A stretch of 64,000 nt of DNA from Streptomyces sp. Tu 3180 (GCF_009852415.1 NZ_WOXS01000002.1:5868001-5932000); one strand, 5' to 3'; shown: positions 36,466 through 44,919, counted from the first letter of the stretch. Program-made: numbers and translations. The notes: generated by a model not told the origin, from the letters alone.

Positions 36466-37053
36466 ATGACCCGCGTGATCGCCGGCGCGGCCGGCGGACG
36501 CCGCCTGGCCGTTCCGCCGGGCAACGGCACCCGTCCCACCTCCGACCGCGCGCGCGAAGGCCTGTTCTCCACCTGGCAGGCGCTGCTCGGCGGCCCGCTG
36601 GACGGCGAACGCGTCCTGGACCTGTACGCCGGATCCGGCGCCGTCGGCCTGGAGGCCCTGTCCCGGGGCGCCGGCCACACCCTGCTGGTCGAGGCCGACG
36701 CCAGGGCCGTGCGCACGGTCCGGGACAACGCCAGGTCGCTCGGACTCCCCGGCGCCGAAGTCCGGTCGGGCAGAGCGGAACAGATCATCCGTACGGCGCC
36801 GCCGGACGAGCCGTACGACATCGTGTTCCTGGACCCTCCCTACGCCGTCTCCGACGACGATCTTCGCGAGATTCTGCTCACACTCCGCTCGGAGGGCTGG
36901 CTCGCGGAGGAGGCTCTCGTCACCGTGGAGCGCAGCACCAGGGGCGGGGAGTTCAGGTGGCCGCCCGGTTTCGACGCGATCCGGGCCCGTCGCTACGGCG
37001 AGGGAACGTTTTGGTACGGTCGCGCCGCCTCTACGTGCGAAGACGCACGATGA
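36466..37053 (+). CDS. rsmD: 16S rRNA (guanine966-N2)-methyltransferase
   Basis: 195 residues, ATG start. SAM-dependent methylation of G966 in 30S assembly. Seen: AGAAGGRRLAVPPGNGTRPTSDRAREGLFS-type N-terminus (core GTRPTSDRAREGLF), motif I LDLYAGSGAVGLEALSRGA, catalytic DPPY in VFLDPPYAV. Nearly overlaps coaD; the rsmD-coaD pair is a classical order. Confidence 0.94.
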   Translation: MTRVIAGAAGGRRLAVPPGNGTRPTSDRAREGLFSTWQALLGGPLDGERVLDLYAGSGAVGLEALSRGAGHTLLVEADARAVRTVRDNARSLGLPGAEVRSGRAEQIIRTAPPDEPYDIVFLDPPYAVSDDDLREILLTLRSEGWLAEEALVTVERSTRGGEFRWPPGFDAIRARRYGEGTFWYGRAASTCEDAR

Positions 37054-37079
37054 CCGGACCGGAGAGCGAGGGATCACAA

Positions 37080-37559
37080 GTGCGCCGCGCCGTATGTCCC
37101 GGGTCGTTCGACCCGATCACCAACGGACACCTCGACATCATCGCCCGGGCCTCCAGGCTGTACGACGAGGTCTACGTCGCGGTGATGATCAACCAGTCCA
37201 AGAAGGGCCTGTTCGAGATCGAGGAGCGGATCGACCTGATCCGCCGGGTCACCGCCGAGTACGGGAACGTGCGCGTCGAGGCCTTCCACGGCCTCCTCGT
37301 CGACTTCTGCAAGCAGCGCGACATCCCCGCCATCGTCAAGGGCCTGCGCGCCGTCAGCGACTTCGACTACGAGCTGCAGATGGCCCAGATGAACAACGGC
37401 CTCTCGGGCGTGGAGACCCTCTTCGTCCCCACCAACCCCACCTACAGCTTCCTGTCCTCCTCGCTCGTCAAGGAGGTCGCGGCCTGGGGCGGCGACGTCT
37501 CCCACCTGGTGCCGGCGGAGGTCCTGGCGGCCCTCACCGAGCGCCTGCGCAAGGACTGA
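37080..37559 (+). CDS. coaD: Phosphopantetheine adenylyltransferase
   Basis: 159 residues from GTG 37080, which has GCGAGGG at the right distance; ATG 37050 (overlapping the rsmD stop) would add ten residues. Penultimate step of coenzyme A synthesis. Seen: CPGSFDPITNGHLDII with the TxGH nucleotidyl-transfer motif, AVMINQSKKGLF, KGLRAVSDFDYE, and SFLSSSLVKEVA. Length equals the family norm. Confidence 0.96.
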   Translation: MRRAVCPGSFDPITNGHLDIIARASRLYDEVYVAVMINQSKKGLFEIEERIDLIRRVTAEYGNVRVEAFHGLLVDFCKQRDIPAIVKGLRAVSDFDYELQMAQMNNGLSGVETLFVPTNPTYSFLSSSLVKEVAAWGGDVSHLVPAEVLAALTERLRKD

Positions 37560-37576
37560 GGACGCGCACCGCCGAA

Positions 37577-37627
37577 GTCCGGGGACGCCCCGCCGGCCGG
37601 TGAGCCGCCGGCCGGTGTCCCCCGGAC
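37577..37627 (+). terminator. Terminator after coaD
   Basis: Long stem GTCCGGGGAC/GTCCCCCGGAC with one bulge, and inner CCGGCCGG repeats that can extend the pairing. Confidence 0.7.
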
Positions 37628-37694
37628 GCCCCGGGGCCGTACAGTCGTCCCGTCCGTCTCCAACAACACAGCTGTAGAGAGTGGCGAGCACACG

Positions 37695-38801
37695 GTGGAC
37701 GTGCAGAAGAAGCTCGACGAGATCGTCGCCGCGGTCTCCAGTGCCCGGTCGATGCCCATGTCGGCCTCGTGCGTGGTCAACCGCGCCGAACTGCTCTCGA
37801 TGCTCGACGAGGTGCGCGCGGCGCTGCCCGACTCCCTCGCGCAGGCCCAGGAACTCATCGGTGGCCGCGAGCAGATGGTCGAGCAGGCCCGGCAGGAGGC
37901 CGAGCGGATCATCGAGAGCGCCCACGCCGAGCGCGGCTCCCTGATCGCCGGCACCGAGGTCGCCCGCCGCTCCCAGGCCGAGGCCGACCGGATCCTCGCC
38001 GAGGCCCGCAAGGAGGCCGAGGAGATCCGCGCCGAGGCCGACGACTACGTCGACTCCAAGCTCGCCAACTTCGAGGTCGTCCTCACCAAGACCCTCGGCT
38101 CGGTCGGCCGCGGCCGCGAGAAGCTGCTCGGCACCGGTCCGGGCCTCGACGAGCAGGGCTACGAGGACGAGGACGCCCCCGAGCGCAGCCACGACCCGGA
38201 GACCCTGCGCCGCACCGCCGACGAGTACGTCGACGCCAAGCTCGGCGCCTTCGAGGCGGTCCTCGCCAAGACCCTGGAGGCGGTCGGCCGGGGCCGCCAG
38301 AAACTGCACGGCCGGATCGCCACCGACGACCTCGGCGCCCTCGCCGACGACACCACGACCGTCCAGCACTCCAGCGACGCCGACTACCTCGCCGACCTCG
38401 CGTCCCTCGCGGAGCAGGACTCCCCGGCCAGGCGGCCCGCCCCCGAGCCGCAGCAGCAGGCGTACGCCCAGCCGGAGCCCGCCTACCCCCCCGCCCCCGG
38501 CTACGCCCCGGCGGGGGGCGCCCCCCACCAGCAGCAGCCGGACCCCTACGCCGGCTACCAGCAGCAGTACGGCGGCCCGCAGGACCCCTACGGCTACCAG
38601 CAGGCCGACCCGTACGCCGCGTACCAGGGCTACGACGCCGGACAGCAGGCGTACGACCCCGACCAGGCCCGGCAGCCCGCGCACGACCAGCAGGCGCACC
38701 AGGCCCAGCAGGGCTACGCCCTGGACGAGACCAGCCTCTTCGACACCAGCATGATCACCCCCGAGCAGCTGCGGGCCTACGAGCGCGAGCGGGGCCTGTA
38801 G
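37695..38801 (+). CDS. Coiled-coil protein, DivIVA/F-type ATP synthase B-like, probable cell-division or polar-growth protein
   Basis: 368 residues, GTG start. A 30-residue head (MDVQKKLDEIVAAVSSARSM), then a long Glu/Ala/Arg coiled coil (REQMVEQARQEAERIIESAH, ADRILAEARKEAEEIRAEA). A ~32-residue segment recurs: 115-146 (ADDYVDSKLANFEVVLTKTL) and 175-206 (ADEYVDAKLGAFEAVLAKTL), each ending VGRGR. The C-terminal ~120 residues are Gln/Pro/Tyr-rich disorder with DPYAGYQQQY-like units. Annotated elsewhere as a cell division initiation protein; the function is inferred from architecture only. Confidence 0.75.
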   Translation: MDVQKKLDEIVAAVSSARSMPMSASCVVNRAELLSMLDEVRAALPDSLAQAQELIGGREQMVEQARQEAERIIESAHAERGSLIAGTEVARRSQAEADRILAEARKEAEEIRAEADDYVDSKLANFEVVLTKTLGSVGRGREKLLGTGPGLDEQGYEDEDAPERSHDPETLRRTADEYVDAKLGAFEAVLAKTLEAVGRGRQKLHGRIATDDLGALADDTTTVQHSSDADYLADLASLAEQDSPARRPAPEPQQQAYAQPEPAYPPAPGYAPAGGAPHQQQPDPYAGYQQQYGGPQDPYGYQQADPYAAYQGYDAGQQAYDPDQARQPAHDQQAHQAQQGYALDETSLFDTSMITPEQLRAYERERGL

Positions 38802-38808
38802 GGGCGGA

Positions 38809-38838
38809 TTGGGCCGAGAGCGAAAGGTCCAGTATCCT
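38809..38838 (+). promoter_or_regulatory. Promoter of the DUF177-rpmF-rnc operon
   Basis: TTGGGC, 18-bp spacer, TATCCT, fitting the vegetative sigma pattern. Implies a ~105-nt leader before the gene at 38950. Confidence 0.55.
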
Positions 38839-38949
38839 GGCTCTTCGGTCGTGCGTGCGTGCACGCTGCCTTCGTGGACGTCCGCGATCACCGCTGCCCG
38901 GGAAGACCGCACGGCAGCATCCCCTCCAGTTCGAAGACCGAAAGCAGGA

Positions 38950-39594
38950 ATGGCCCTGAACGCCCGCCTCGACCATCGAAACCCCCTCGTGTTCGACACG
39001 CACGAGCTGGGGCGGCGGCCCGGTGCGCTGCAGCGCCTGGCCCGCACGGTCGACGCTCCCAAGGACTTCGGCATCAAGGAGGTCATCGGAGTGCCGGAAG
39101 GCACCCCGGTGGAGCTCGAACTCCGGCTCGAGTCGGTCATGGAAGGTGTGCTCGTCACCGGCACCGCCCGTGCAACGGCCGAGGGGGAGTGCGTAAGGTG
39201 TCTGGAGCCGCTCGGGCTGGAGCTCGAAGCGGACTTCCAGGAGATGTTCTCGTACCCTGACGCCGACGACCGGGGCCGCGTGATCGCGGAACCGGGCGAC
39301 GACGCCGAGGACGACGAGGACAGGCTCTTTGTCGAGGACGGTCTGATCGACCTCGAATCCGTGCTGCGCGATGCGGTGGTGCTCGCACTGCCGATGCAGC
39401 CGGTGTGCCGGGAAGACTGCCCGGGTCTGTGCTCCGAGTGCGGAGCACGGCTCGCTGACGACCCGGACCACCACCATGACGCCGTCGACATCCGTTGGGC
39501 GGCATTGCAGGGACTCGCCGGCACCATGAGGGACGGCGAGAAGGACGAGATGGGCGGCGCCGAACCGGGCGTCGACGAGAAGCAGGAGAAGTAG
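38950..39594 (+). CDS. YceD/DUF177 family protein
   Basis: 214 residues from ATG 38950 with AGCAGGA upstream. DUF177 family, linked to 23S rRNA and L32 in bacteria and plants, and nearly always directly upstream of rpmF. Seen: paired CVRCLEPL early and CREDCPGLCSECGARL late, giving putative metal-binding Cys, plus an acidic insert (PGDDAEDDEDRLF). Two nt separate its stop from rpmF. Confidence 0.9.
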   Translation: MALNARLDHRNPLVFDTHELGRRPGALQRLARTVDAPKDFGIKEVIGVPEGTPVELELRLESVMEGVLVTGTARATAEGECVRCLEPLGLELEADFQEMFSYPDADDRGRVIAEPGDDAEDDEDRLFVEDGLIDLESVLRDAVVLALPMQPVCREDCPGLCSECGARLADDPDHHHDAVDIRWAALQGLAGTMRDGEKDEMGGAEPGVDEKQEK

Positions 39595-39596
39595 CC

Positions 39597-39770
39597 GTGG
39601 CTGTTCCGAAGCGGAAGATGTCGCGCAGCAACACGCGCCACCGCCGGTCGCAGTGGAAGGCTGCGGTCCCCACCCTGGTTGCGTGCGAGCGCTGCCACGA
39701 GCCCAAGCAGCAGCACATCGCGTGCCCGTCGTGCGGCACCTACAACAAGCGCCAGGTCCTCGAGGTCTGA
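39597..39770 (+). CDS. rpmF: 50S ribosomal protein L32
   Basis: 57 residues, GTG start. MAVPKRKMSRSNTRHRRSQW is diagnostic; CERC...CPSC is the zinc ribbon. Structural 50S protein near the peptide exit/E-site region. Follows DUF177 and precedes rnc. Confidence 0.97.
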   Translation: MAVPKRKMSRSNTRHRRSQWKAAVPTLVACERCHEPKQQHIACPSCGTYNKRQVLEV

Positions 39771-39789
39771 GCGGCTGGTGAGAGGCACT

Positions 39790-40608
39790 GTGTCCACGCC
39801 GAAGAAGAACTCTGCGGACAACCAGGCCTCGTCCCACACGCTTCTGGAAGGGCGGCTCGGCTACAAGGTCGAGTCCGCCCTTCTGGTGCGTGCGCTGACC
39901 CACCGTTCCTACGCGTACGAGAACGGCGGCCTGCCGACGAACGAGCGGCTGGAGTTCCTCGGGGACTCCGTGCTCGGCCTCGTCGTCACGGACACGCTGT
40001 ACCGCGTCCACCCCGACCTGCCCGAGGGCCAGCTGGCCAAGCTGCGGGCCGCGGTGGTCAACTCGCGTGCGCTGGCGGAGGTGGGCCGCGGCCTCGACCT
40101 GGGCTCCTTCATCCGGCTCGGCCGCGGTGAAGAGGGAACGGGCGGCCGGGACAAGGCGTCCATCCTCGCCGACACCCTCGAAGCGGTGATCGGCGCGGTC
40201 TATCTCGACCAGGGCCTGGACTCGGCGGCTGAGCTGGTGCACCGCCTGTTCGACCCGCTGATCGAGAAGTCCTCCAACCTCGGTGCCGGCCTGGACTGGA
40301 AGACCAGTCTCCAGGAGCTCACCGCGACCGAAGGACTCGGTGTCCCCGAGTACCTGGTCACGGAGACCGGTCCCGACCACGAGAAGACCTTCACTGCTGC
40401 CGCCCGCGTCGGAGGCGTCTCGTACGGCACCGGCACCGGCCGCAGCAAGAAGGAGGCGGAGCAGCAGGCCGCCGAGTCCGCCTGGCGCTCCATCAAGGGC
40501 GCGGCGGACGAGCGCGCCAAGGCGGCGGCCGAGGCCGAGGAGGCCGTCCGGGCCGCCGAGGCACGAGCCGCCGGCAAGAGCGCCGACATCCCGTCGGCCT
40601 CCGCCTGA
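39790..40608 (+). CDS. rnc: Ribonuclease III (AbsB)
   Basis: 272 residues from GTG 39790 (GAGAGG just upstream); GTG 39778 is possible. Cleaves double-stranded RNA in rRNA and mRNA maturation; in S. coelicolor it is absB, required globally for antibiotic production. Catalytic signature NERLEFLGDSVLGLV, DKASILADTLEAVIGAVYLD, then dsRBD from DWKTSLQELTA to GRSKKEAEQQAAESAW. The last ~45 residues are an Ala/Glu-rich tail (AKAAAEAEEAVRAAEARAAG) beyond the E. coli enzyme. Confidence 0.96.
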   Translation: MSTPKKNSADNQASSHTLLEGRLGYKVESALLVRALTHRSYAYENGGLPTNERLEFLGDSVLGLVVTDTLYRVHPDLPEGQLAKLRAAVVNSRALAEVGRGLDLGSFIRLGRGEEGTGGRDKASILADTLEAVIGAVYLDQGLDSAAELVHRLFDPLIEKSSNLGAGLDWKTSLQELTATEGLGVPEYLVTETGPDHEKTFTAAARVGGVSYGTGTGRSKKEAEQQAAESAWRSIKGAADERAKAAAEAEEAVRAAEARAAGKSADIPSASA

Positions 40609-40621
40609 CGAACAGCGTGTC

Positions 40622-40656
40622 CCGAGCGCCCGTCCCGACCCGGGGCGGGCGCTCGG
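40622..40656 (+). terminator. Terminator between rnc and mutM
   Basis: 15-bp stem (40622-40636 with 40642-40656, one G-T wobble), 5-nt loop, 13 nt after rnc. Confidence 0.8.
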
Positions 40657-40687
40657 CGCGCATACACCGGCCCCTGGAGGGGGAACC

Positions 40688-41572
40688 ATGCCCGAGCTGC
40701 CCGAGGTCGAGGTCGTACGGCGCGGACTCGAGCGGTGGGTCGCGCACCGCACCGTCGCCGAGGCCGAGGTGCTGCACCCGCGAGCGGTGCGCCGCCACCT
40801 CGCCGGCGCCGACGACTTCGCGCACCGCCTCAAGGGCCACCGCATCGGCGTCCCCAGCCGCCGCGGCAAGTACCTGTGGCTGCCGCTGGAGGACACGGAC
40901 CAGTCGATCCTGGCCCACCTCGGCATGAGCGGCCAGCTCCTCGTCCAGCCGCACGACGCGCCGGACGAGAAGCACCTGCGCGTCCGGATCCGCTTCGCGG
41001 ACACGCGGCCGTCAGCCGGCGCCGCGGCGGGGCCCACCGAACTCCGCTTCGTCGACCAGCGCACCTTCGGCGGTCTGTCGCTGCACGACAACACCCCCGA
41101 CGGCCTGCCGGACATCATCGCCCACATCGCCCGCGACCCGCTCGACCCGCTCTTCGACGACGAGGCCTTCCACCGCGCGCTGCGCCGCAAGCGCACCACC
41201 ATCAAGCGGGCGCTGCTCGACCAGTCACTGATCAGCGGCGTCGGCAACATCTACGCGGACGAGGCGCTGTGGCGCTCCCGCATCCACTACGAGCGCCCGA
41301 CGGCCGGCTTCACCCGCCCGCGCACCCTGCTCCTGCTGGGGCACGTCCGGGACGTCATGAGCGCGGCCCTCGCGGTCGGCGGCACCAGCTTCGACAGCCT
41401 GTACGTGAACGTCAACGGCGAGTCGGGCTACTTCGACCGGTCCCTGGACGCCTACGGCCGCGAGGGCCTGCCGTGCCGCCGCTGCGGTACGCCGATGCGC
41501 AGGCGGCCGTGGATGAACCGGTCCAGCTACTTCTGCCCGGCGTGTCAGCGGGCGCCGCGCGTGTCGTCGTAG
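40688..41572 (+). CDS. mutM: Formamidopyrimidine-DNA glycosylase (Fpg)
   Basis: 294 residues, ATG start with GGAGGGGGAA upstream. Removes 8-oxoguanine and opens the abasic site. N-terminal PELPEVE gives the Pro1 nucleophile and Glu2; Lys57-type lysine in RRGKYLWLPL; H2TH region LLDQSLISGVGNIYADEALW; C-terminal zinc finger CRRCGTPM...YFCPACQ. The 3' end overlaps the converging HxlR gene by 28 nt. Confidence 0.96.
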   Translation: MPELPEVEVVRRGLERWVAHRTVAEAEVLHPRAVRRHLAGADDFAHRLKGHRIGVPSRRGKYLWLPLEDTDQSILAHLGMSGQLLVQPHDAPDEKHLRVRIRFADTRPSAGAAAGPTELRFVDQRTFGGLSLHDNTPDGLPDIIAHIARDPLDPLFDDEAFHRALRRKRTTIKRALLDQSLISGVGNIYADEALWRSRIHYERPTAGFTRPRTLLLLGHVRDVMSAALAVGGTSFDSLYVNVNGESGYFDRSLDAYGREGLPCRRCGTPMRRRPWMNRSSYFCPACQRAPRVSS

Positions 41573-41946
41573 CGCTCACGCGCCTCGAGCACGGCGTCCA
41601 TGCTGCCCTCCACGAAACGGATGAGGGACAGCAGGCGCTGCGCCACCTCGCGGCCCAGCGGGGTGAGTTCGTAGTCCACGCGGGGCGGGTTGGTGAGCTG
41701 CGCCTCGCGGTGCACCAGGCCGTCGCGCTCCAGCGCGTGCAGCGTCTGGGAGAGCATCTTCTCGCTCACACCGTCGACCCGGCGGCGCAGCTCGTTGAAC
41801 CGGAGCGGACCCTCGTACAGCGCGCCGAGCGTCAGCGAGCCCCAGCGCCCGGTCACGTGCTCCAGGGTGCCGCGGGAGGGGCAGGCCTTGGCGAACACGT
41901 CGAAGGGCAGGGCCCGCTCCCCGGAGTGCCGCTGCGTGGTCGTCAT
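41545..41946 (-). CDS. HxlR-family transcriptional regulator
   Basis: 133 residues, ATG start. Single winged helix of the HxlR type: ACPSRGTLEHVTGRWGSLTL (conserved first Cys in the redox- or aldehyde-sensing position), LRFNELRRRVDGVSEKMLSQ as recognition helix, DGLVHREAQLTNPPRVDYEL wing. Overlaps mutM convergently by 28 nt. A perfect palindrome lies 39-61 nt upstream of its start, most simply its own operator. No obvious target gene lies next door, so autoregulation plus a distant target is likely. Confidence 0.9.
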   Translation of the reverse strand: MTTTQRHSGERALPFDVFAKACPSRGTLEHVTGRWGSLTLGALYEGPLRFNELRRRVDGVSEKMLSQTLHALERDGLVHREAQLTNPPRVDYELTPLGREVAQRLLSLIRFVEGSMDAVLEARERYDDTRGAR

Positions 41947-41984
41947 GGTTCCAGGCTACTTCAGAGCAGCGCTGACCAACAGAT

Positions 41985-42007
41985 TGCGCTAACTGAGAGT
42001 TAGCGCA
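41985..42007. promoter_or_regulatory. Perfect palindromic operator of the HxlR gene
   Basis: TGCGCTAACT-gag-AGTTAGCGCA, 10-bp arms, 3-nt spacer. No mismatch. Confidence 0.75.
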
Positions 42008-42184
42008 CGGGTCCGGTGTCCTCCCGGCGGGCGGGGAGGGCGCCGGGCCGCCCCGGCTGGTCGGACGGGTGCTCGGAGCGGGTGACGGCTGGTCGCGGTT
42101 GCGGGGGTCGCTGTGCTTCGCCGCCGTACGGCAACGGCTCCGGAAGCCCCTCGGATCACGGAGAAAGCCGCTCGCCCCGGCAGG

Positions 42185-42373
42185 TCATGGCGCCAGGCAA
42201 CCCGTGGCCGGCACCTCGCTGGGGATTCCGAGACTGACCGGGTCCACGAGGCCCGTGACCTCTTGAACGGCACAGTCGACGGTCGCGACCGGGTCCGGCA
42301 CGGCAATGGCCGGTGTCGCAAGACAACCGACGACCGTGACGGCCACCAGTGCGGTGGCTGCGATGCGAGGCAT
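42185..42373 (-). CDS. Small secreted protein, function unknown
   Basis: 62 residues from ATG 42373 with GGAGGAGA upstream. Signal peptide: basic start, hydrophobic core (AATALVAVTVVGCLA), then AIA-V, a fair signal-peptidase I site; VVGC (Cys17) also fits a lipobox, so anchoring cannot be excluded. The mature peptide (~38 residues) has one cysteine near each end (VDCAVQ, TGCLAP), suited to a disulfide loop. Not a chaplin or known toxin that I recognise. It sits beside the integrase relic. Confidence 0.7.
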   Translation of the reverse strand: MPRIAATALVAVTVVGCLATPAIAVPDPVATVDCAVQEVTGLVDPVSLGIPSEVPATGCLAP

Positions 42374-42844
42374 GATTCTCCTCCGGAAGAACGGCAGTTG
42401 TGCGCAGTTTGCCCTTATGTGCACATCTGGATGCAATCCGTCACCCGAACAGGTGTGGTGAAACGACCCCTGTGTGCCGTCCGCTCCGGCCCGGAGGAGC
42501 GGAGCGACGACGGGTGCTCGGCCGGAACCGCTTCAACGGCCGTGTGCGGCGGCCGGCGCTCCGGGCCGCCGCGGGCGTGGAGATCGGACGGGGCGACGGC
42601 GTGCACGCGCTGCGGCGCCTCTGCGCCCCGGTGCTCCTGGACGCGGGGGAGAGCATCGGGGCTCTCAGCGAGTGCCCGGGCCACCATGGCCCCGGCTTCA
42701 CGCTGCGGACGTACGCGCACCTGATGCCGTCCGGTGAGAACCGGACCCGGGCCGCCGTGGACCGCGTCCTCCAGGACGAGGACCCCACGGAAGGCGGCCC
42801 GGAGCCGGCCCGGGGCAGGGTGGGTTCTCCGGGCTGCGGTTGTC
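42374..42844. other. Accessory spacer holding the integrase relic
   Basis: 471 bp between the small secreted gene and the CAP-domain gene. Its only recognisable content is the degraded tyrosine-recombinase tail at 42514-42795; the rest shows no gene. Confidence 0.6.
42514..42795 (+). pseudogene. Degraded tyrosine integrase C-terminus
   Basis: In one plus-strand frame: VLGRNRFNGRVRRPALRAAA, then HALRRLCAPVLLDAGESIG, ALSECPGHHGPGFTLRTYAH, LMPSGENRTRAAVDRVL. This is the end of a phage-type integrase with HxLR, GHxxxxFTLRTY and the Tyr nucleophile preserved. The Arg of the HxxRH box region has changed context (HALRR for HALRH), and everything upstream of 42514 is missing. No att sites or tRNA are adjacent. 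The relic runs on without its native stop. Confidence 0.75.
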
Positions 42845-44083
42845 TCAGTAGCCGAAGTTCTGGGTCCACCACGGGCCGCCCGGCCCGAAGTGGACGCCCA
42901 CGCCCAGTGTCCTGAAGTCGCAGTTCAGTATGTTCGCCTTGTGGCCGGGGCTGTCCATCCACGCCCGCATGACGGCCTCGGCGTCGGCCTGGCCGCGGGC
43001 TATGTTCTCGCCGCCGAGGCCGTTGACGCCGGCCGCCTGGGCCCGGTCCCACGGTGTGTCGCCATCGGGGTCCGTGTGGTCGAAGAAGCCCCGGCGGGCC
43101 ATGTCCTCGCTGAACGCGGTGGCCAGATCCGTCAGCGCGCCGCTCGCGGTGACGGGGCTGCAGCCCGCCCTGGCCCGCTCCTCGTTGACCAGTGCGAGGA
43201 CCCGGGCCCCGGCGACGGCCTCCGCCGACGAGGCCGCCGGAGCGTCCGGCTTCTTCTCCGGTTCCGGTTCGGCCTTGCGGGACGGCGTCTTCTCCGGCTT
43301 CCCGCTCGGGGGCGCCTCGGGCGCCTTCTTCTCCGGTGCCTTCTTCTCCGGCGCCTTCGTCGGCGCGGTCGAGGCCGGAGCCGACTCCGACGGCTCGGGG
43401 GAGGCCGGGCGCCCGGATTCGCGGCCCGCCGGGGTGCCGGCGTCACGGCCCGGGGTCTCGGCGCTGCCGGAGGTGCCGCCCTGCTCGCTGGGCAGGTTGG
43501 TCGCCAGGCCCCCGGCCTGGACCTCGTCACTGGAGGTGCTGTCGCCGCCGAGCCGGTAGTTCTCGAGGCCGGGCACCGCGCCGGTGGCCACCGCGACCGT
43601 GCCGAGGGCCACCGCGGCGGAGACCCCGAGCAGACCGGTGCGGACCGGTGCCGCGGCCTTCTTCTTCCGGCGCCGGTGCCCGCCCGCGCCCCGGGCACCC
43701 CCGTCGGGCGTGAAACCGTCGTCCGGGAAGCGGCCGTCCGGGAAGGAGCCGCGGGCGGGACCAGCCGTGAAATCGTCGCCCGGGAAGGGGCCGTCGGCGG
43801 GACCCCCCGTGAGACCGTCGCCCGGGAAGTCGTCACCGGCGAGGACGGCGGTGCCGAGGGTCCCGGCCCCGTCGTCCGTCCCGAAGAGGTACGCCTCGCC
43901 CCTCGCGTACGTCCCGGCGTACGCCTCGGGGTTCAGGTACGGCGCGATGCCCATCGTGGGCGGGCCGTCCGTACGAGCACCCAGTGGATCCCGGGCCCCG
44001 TCGCGAGAGCCGTCGTGGTGAACGACCCCCGTGGCGCGGCCCGTGGTGGCGCGGCCGGCGGCGGAGCGTCGGTGGCGTCCCAT
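42845..44083 (-). CDS. Membrane-anchored CAP (SCP/PR-1) domain protein
   Basis: 412 residues from ATG 44083 with GAGGAAGG upstream; the frame runs to 44239. N-terminal cytoplasmic, Gly/Asp/Pro-rich segment with near-repeats (DGPFPGDDFTAGP, PDGRFPDDGFTPD), one TM helix (GLLGVSAAVALGTVAVATG), a ~150-residue Pro/Glu/Lys-rich stalk (KAPEKKAPEKKAPE), and a C-terminal CAP domain: LVNEERARAGCSPVTASGAL, FFDHTDPDGDTPW, GENIARGQADAEAVMRAWM, SPGHKANILNCDFRTLGVG. The CAP histidines and glutamates are present. The domain is outside the membrane; function unproven. Confidence 0.88.
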   Translation of the reverse strand: MGRHRRSAAGRATTGRATGVVHHDGSRDGARDPLGARTDGPPTMGIAPYLNPEAYAGTYARGEAYLFGTDDGAGTLGTAVLAGDDFPGDGLTGGPADGPFPGDDFTAGPARGSFPDGRFPDDGFTPDGGARGAGGHRRRKKKAAAPVRTGLLGVSAAVALGTVAVATGAVPGLENYRLGGDSTSSDEVQAGGLATNLPSEQGGTSGSAETPGRDAGTPAGRESGRPASPEPSESAPASTAPTKAPEKKAPEKKAPEAPPSGKPEKTPSRKAEPEPEKKPDAPAASSAEAVAGARVLALVNEERARAGCSPVTASGALTDLATAFSEDMARRGFFDHTDPDGDTPWDRAQAAGVNGLGGENIARGQADAEAVMRAWMDSPGHKANILNCDFRTLGVGVHFGPGGPWWTQNFGY

Positions 44084-44259
44084 GTCCTGGCCTTCCTCGT
44101 CCTTGCGGTCGACTCGTCCTCGCGACCTACGCGAAACATGACCCACACGAAACTCACACCATCGAGTGAGTTTCATATGAGATTCATGGGTCGGGACGGT
44201 ACCGCATGGTGCCCGGGGACGGAGTGCCTCCAGGGACATTGACCGGTTAGGTTGCCGTC

Positions 44260-44541
44260 ATGAGCGACGAAGTGCGACTGGTCGCCTGGGTGCGAGGGCG
44301 CGTCCAGGGTGTGGGTTTCCGGTGGTTCACGCGGGCCAAGGCCCTGGAGATCGGCGGCCTGAGCGGTTTTGCTCTCAACCTGGGCGACGGCCGGGTCCAG
44401 GTGGTGGCCGAGGGCTCCCGCGAACGCTGCGAGGGGCTGCTCGACTGGCTCCAGAACGGCGACACGCCCGGGCGCGTGGACGGCGTCACCGAGATATGGG
44501 ACACACCGCGCGGGGGCTACGAGGGCTTCGCCGTCCGCTGA
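44260..44541 (+). CDS. acyP: Acylphosphatase
   Basis: 93 residues, ATG start. Hydrolyses acyl-phosphates (1,3-bisphosphoglycerate, carbamoyl phosphate). Catalytic Arg in GRVQGVGFRWF and Asn in GFALNLGDG; C-terminal strand GGYEGFAVR. Exactly the usual length. It begins the run acyP, a small coiled-coil gene, smc; the acyP-smc adjacency is common in actinobacteria. Confidence 0.95.
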   Translation: MSDEVRLVAWVRGRVQGVGFRWFTRAKALEIGGLSGFALNLGDGRVQVVAEGSRERCEGLLDWLQNGDTPGRVDGVTEIWDTPRGGYEGFAVR

Positions 44542-44919
44542 TCCGGCCGCCCGCCGACGGCCCCGCGGGCGGCGCCCGGCGCCCGCCCCGGGGCCCGGTC
44601 GAGGAAAACGTCCAGGTGATTGCCGACAACGGCTTGCCGTGGGAGGCTCCACCCGCGAAGATGATCGCCACGCCCCGAGGACCCGCAGGCCTCGCGGCAC
44701 CGCCGTTCCACGGCCGTGCGCGCCCGGTTGTCCGCCGATACGGGGTGTGATCGTGTTGACCGTCAAACTTTTTGGTGAGACGCTGAAAGCCCCGCGCACC
44801 TTAGCTGTTTGGCATGGCTGAACGGCAGCACAACTCCAGGCCTGCCAAGCACCGCGGGTGCAAATCCCTCACGACCCGCACCGCATCGGTCGGTCACTCA
44901 GTGTGGAGGACCATCCATC
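44542..44919. other. Spacer upstream of the small coiled-coil gene
   Basis: 378 bp without a gene. TTGAC-c-GTCAA (44756-44766) is an 11-nt palindrome that also reads as a -35; no matching -10 is evident. 44811-44880 contains D- and T-arm-like stretches but no acceptor stem. Confidence 0.4.

Noticed and set aside
44811..44890. tRNA-like sequence (GGCTGAACGGCAGCACA and GGGTGCAAATCCC)
   Set aside because: T- and D-arm-like strings are present, but no 7-bp acceptor stem can be formed and the T-loop is degenerate.
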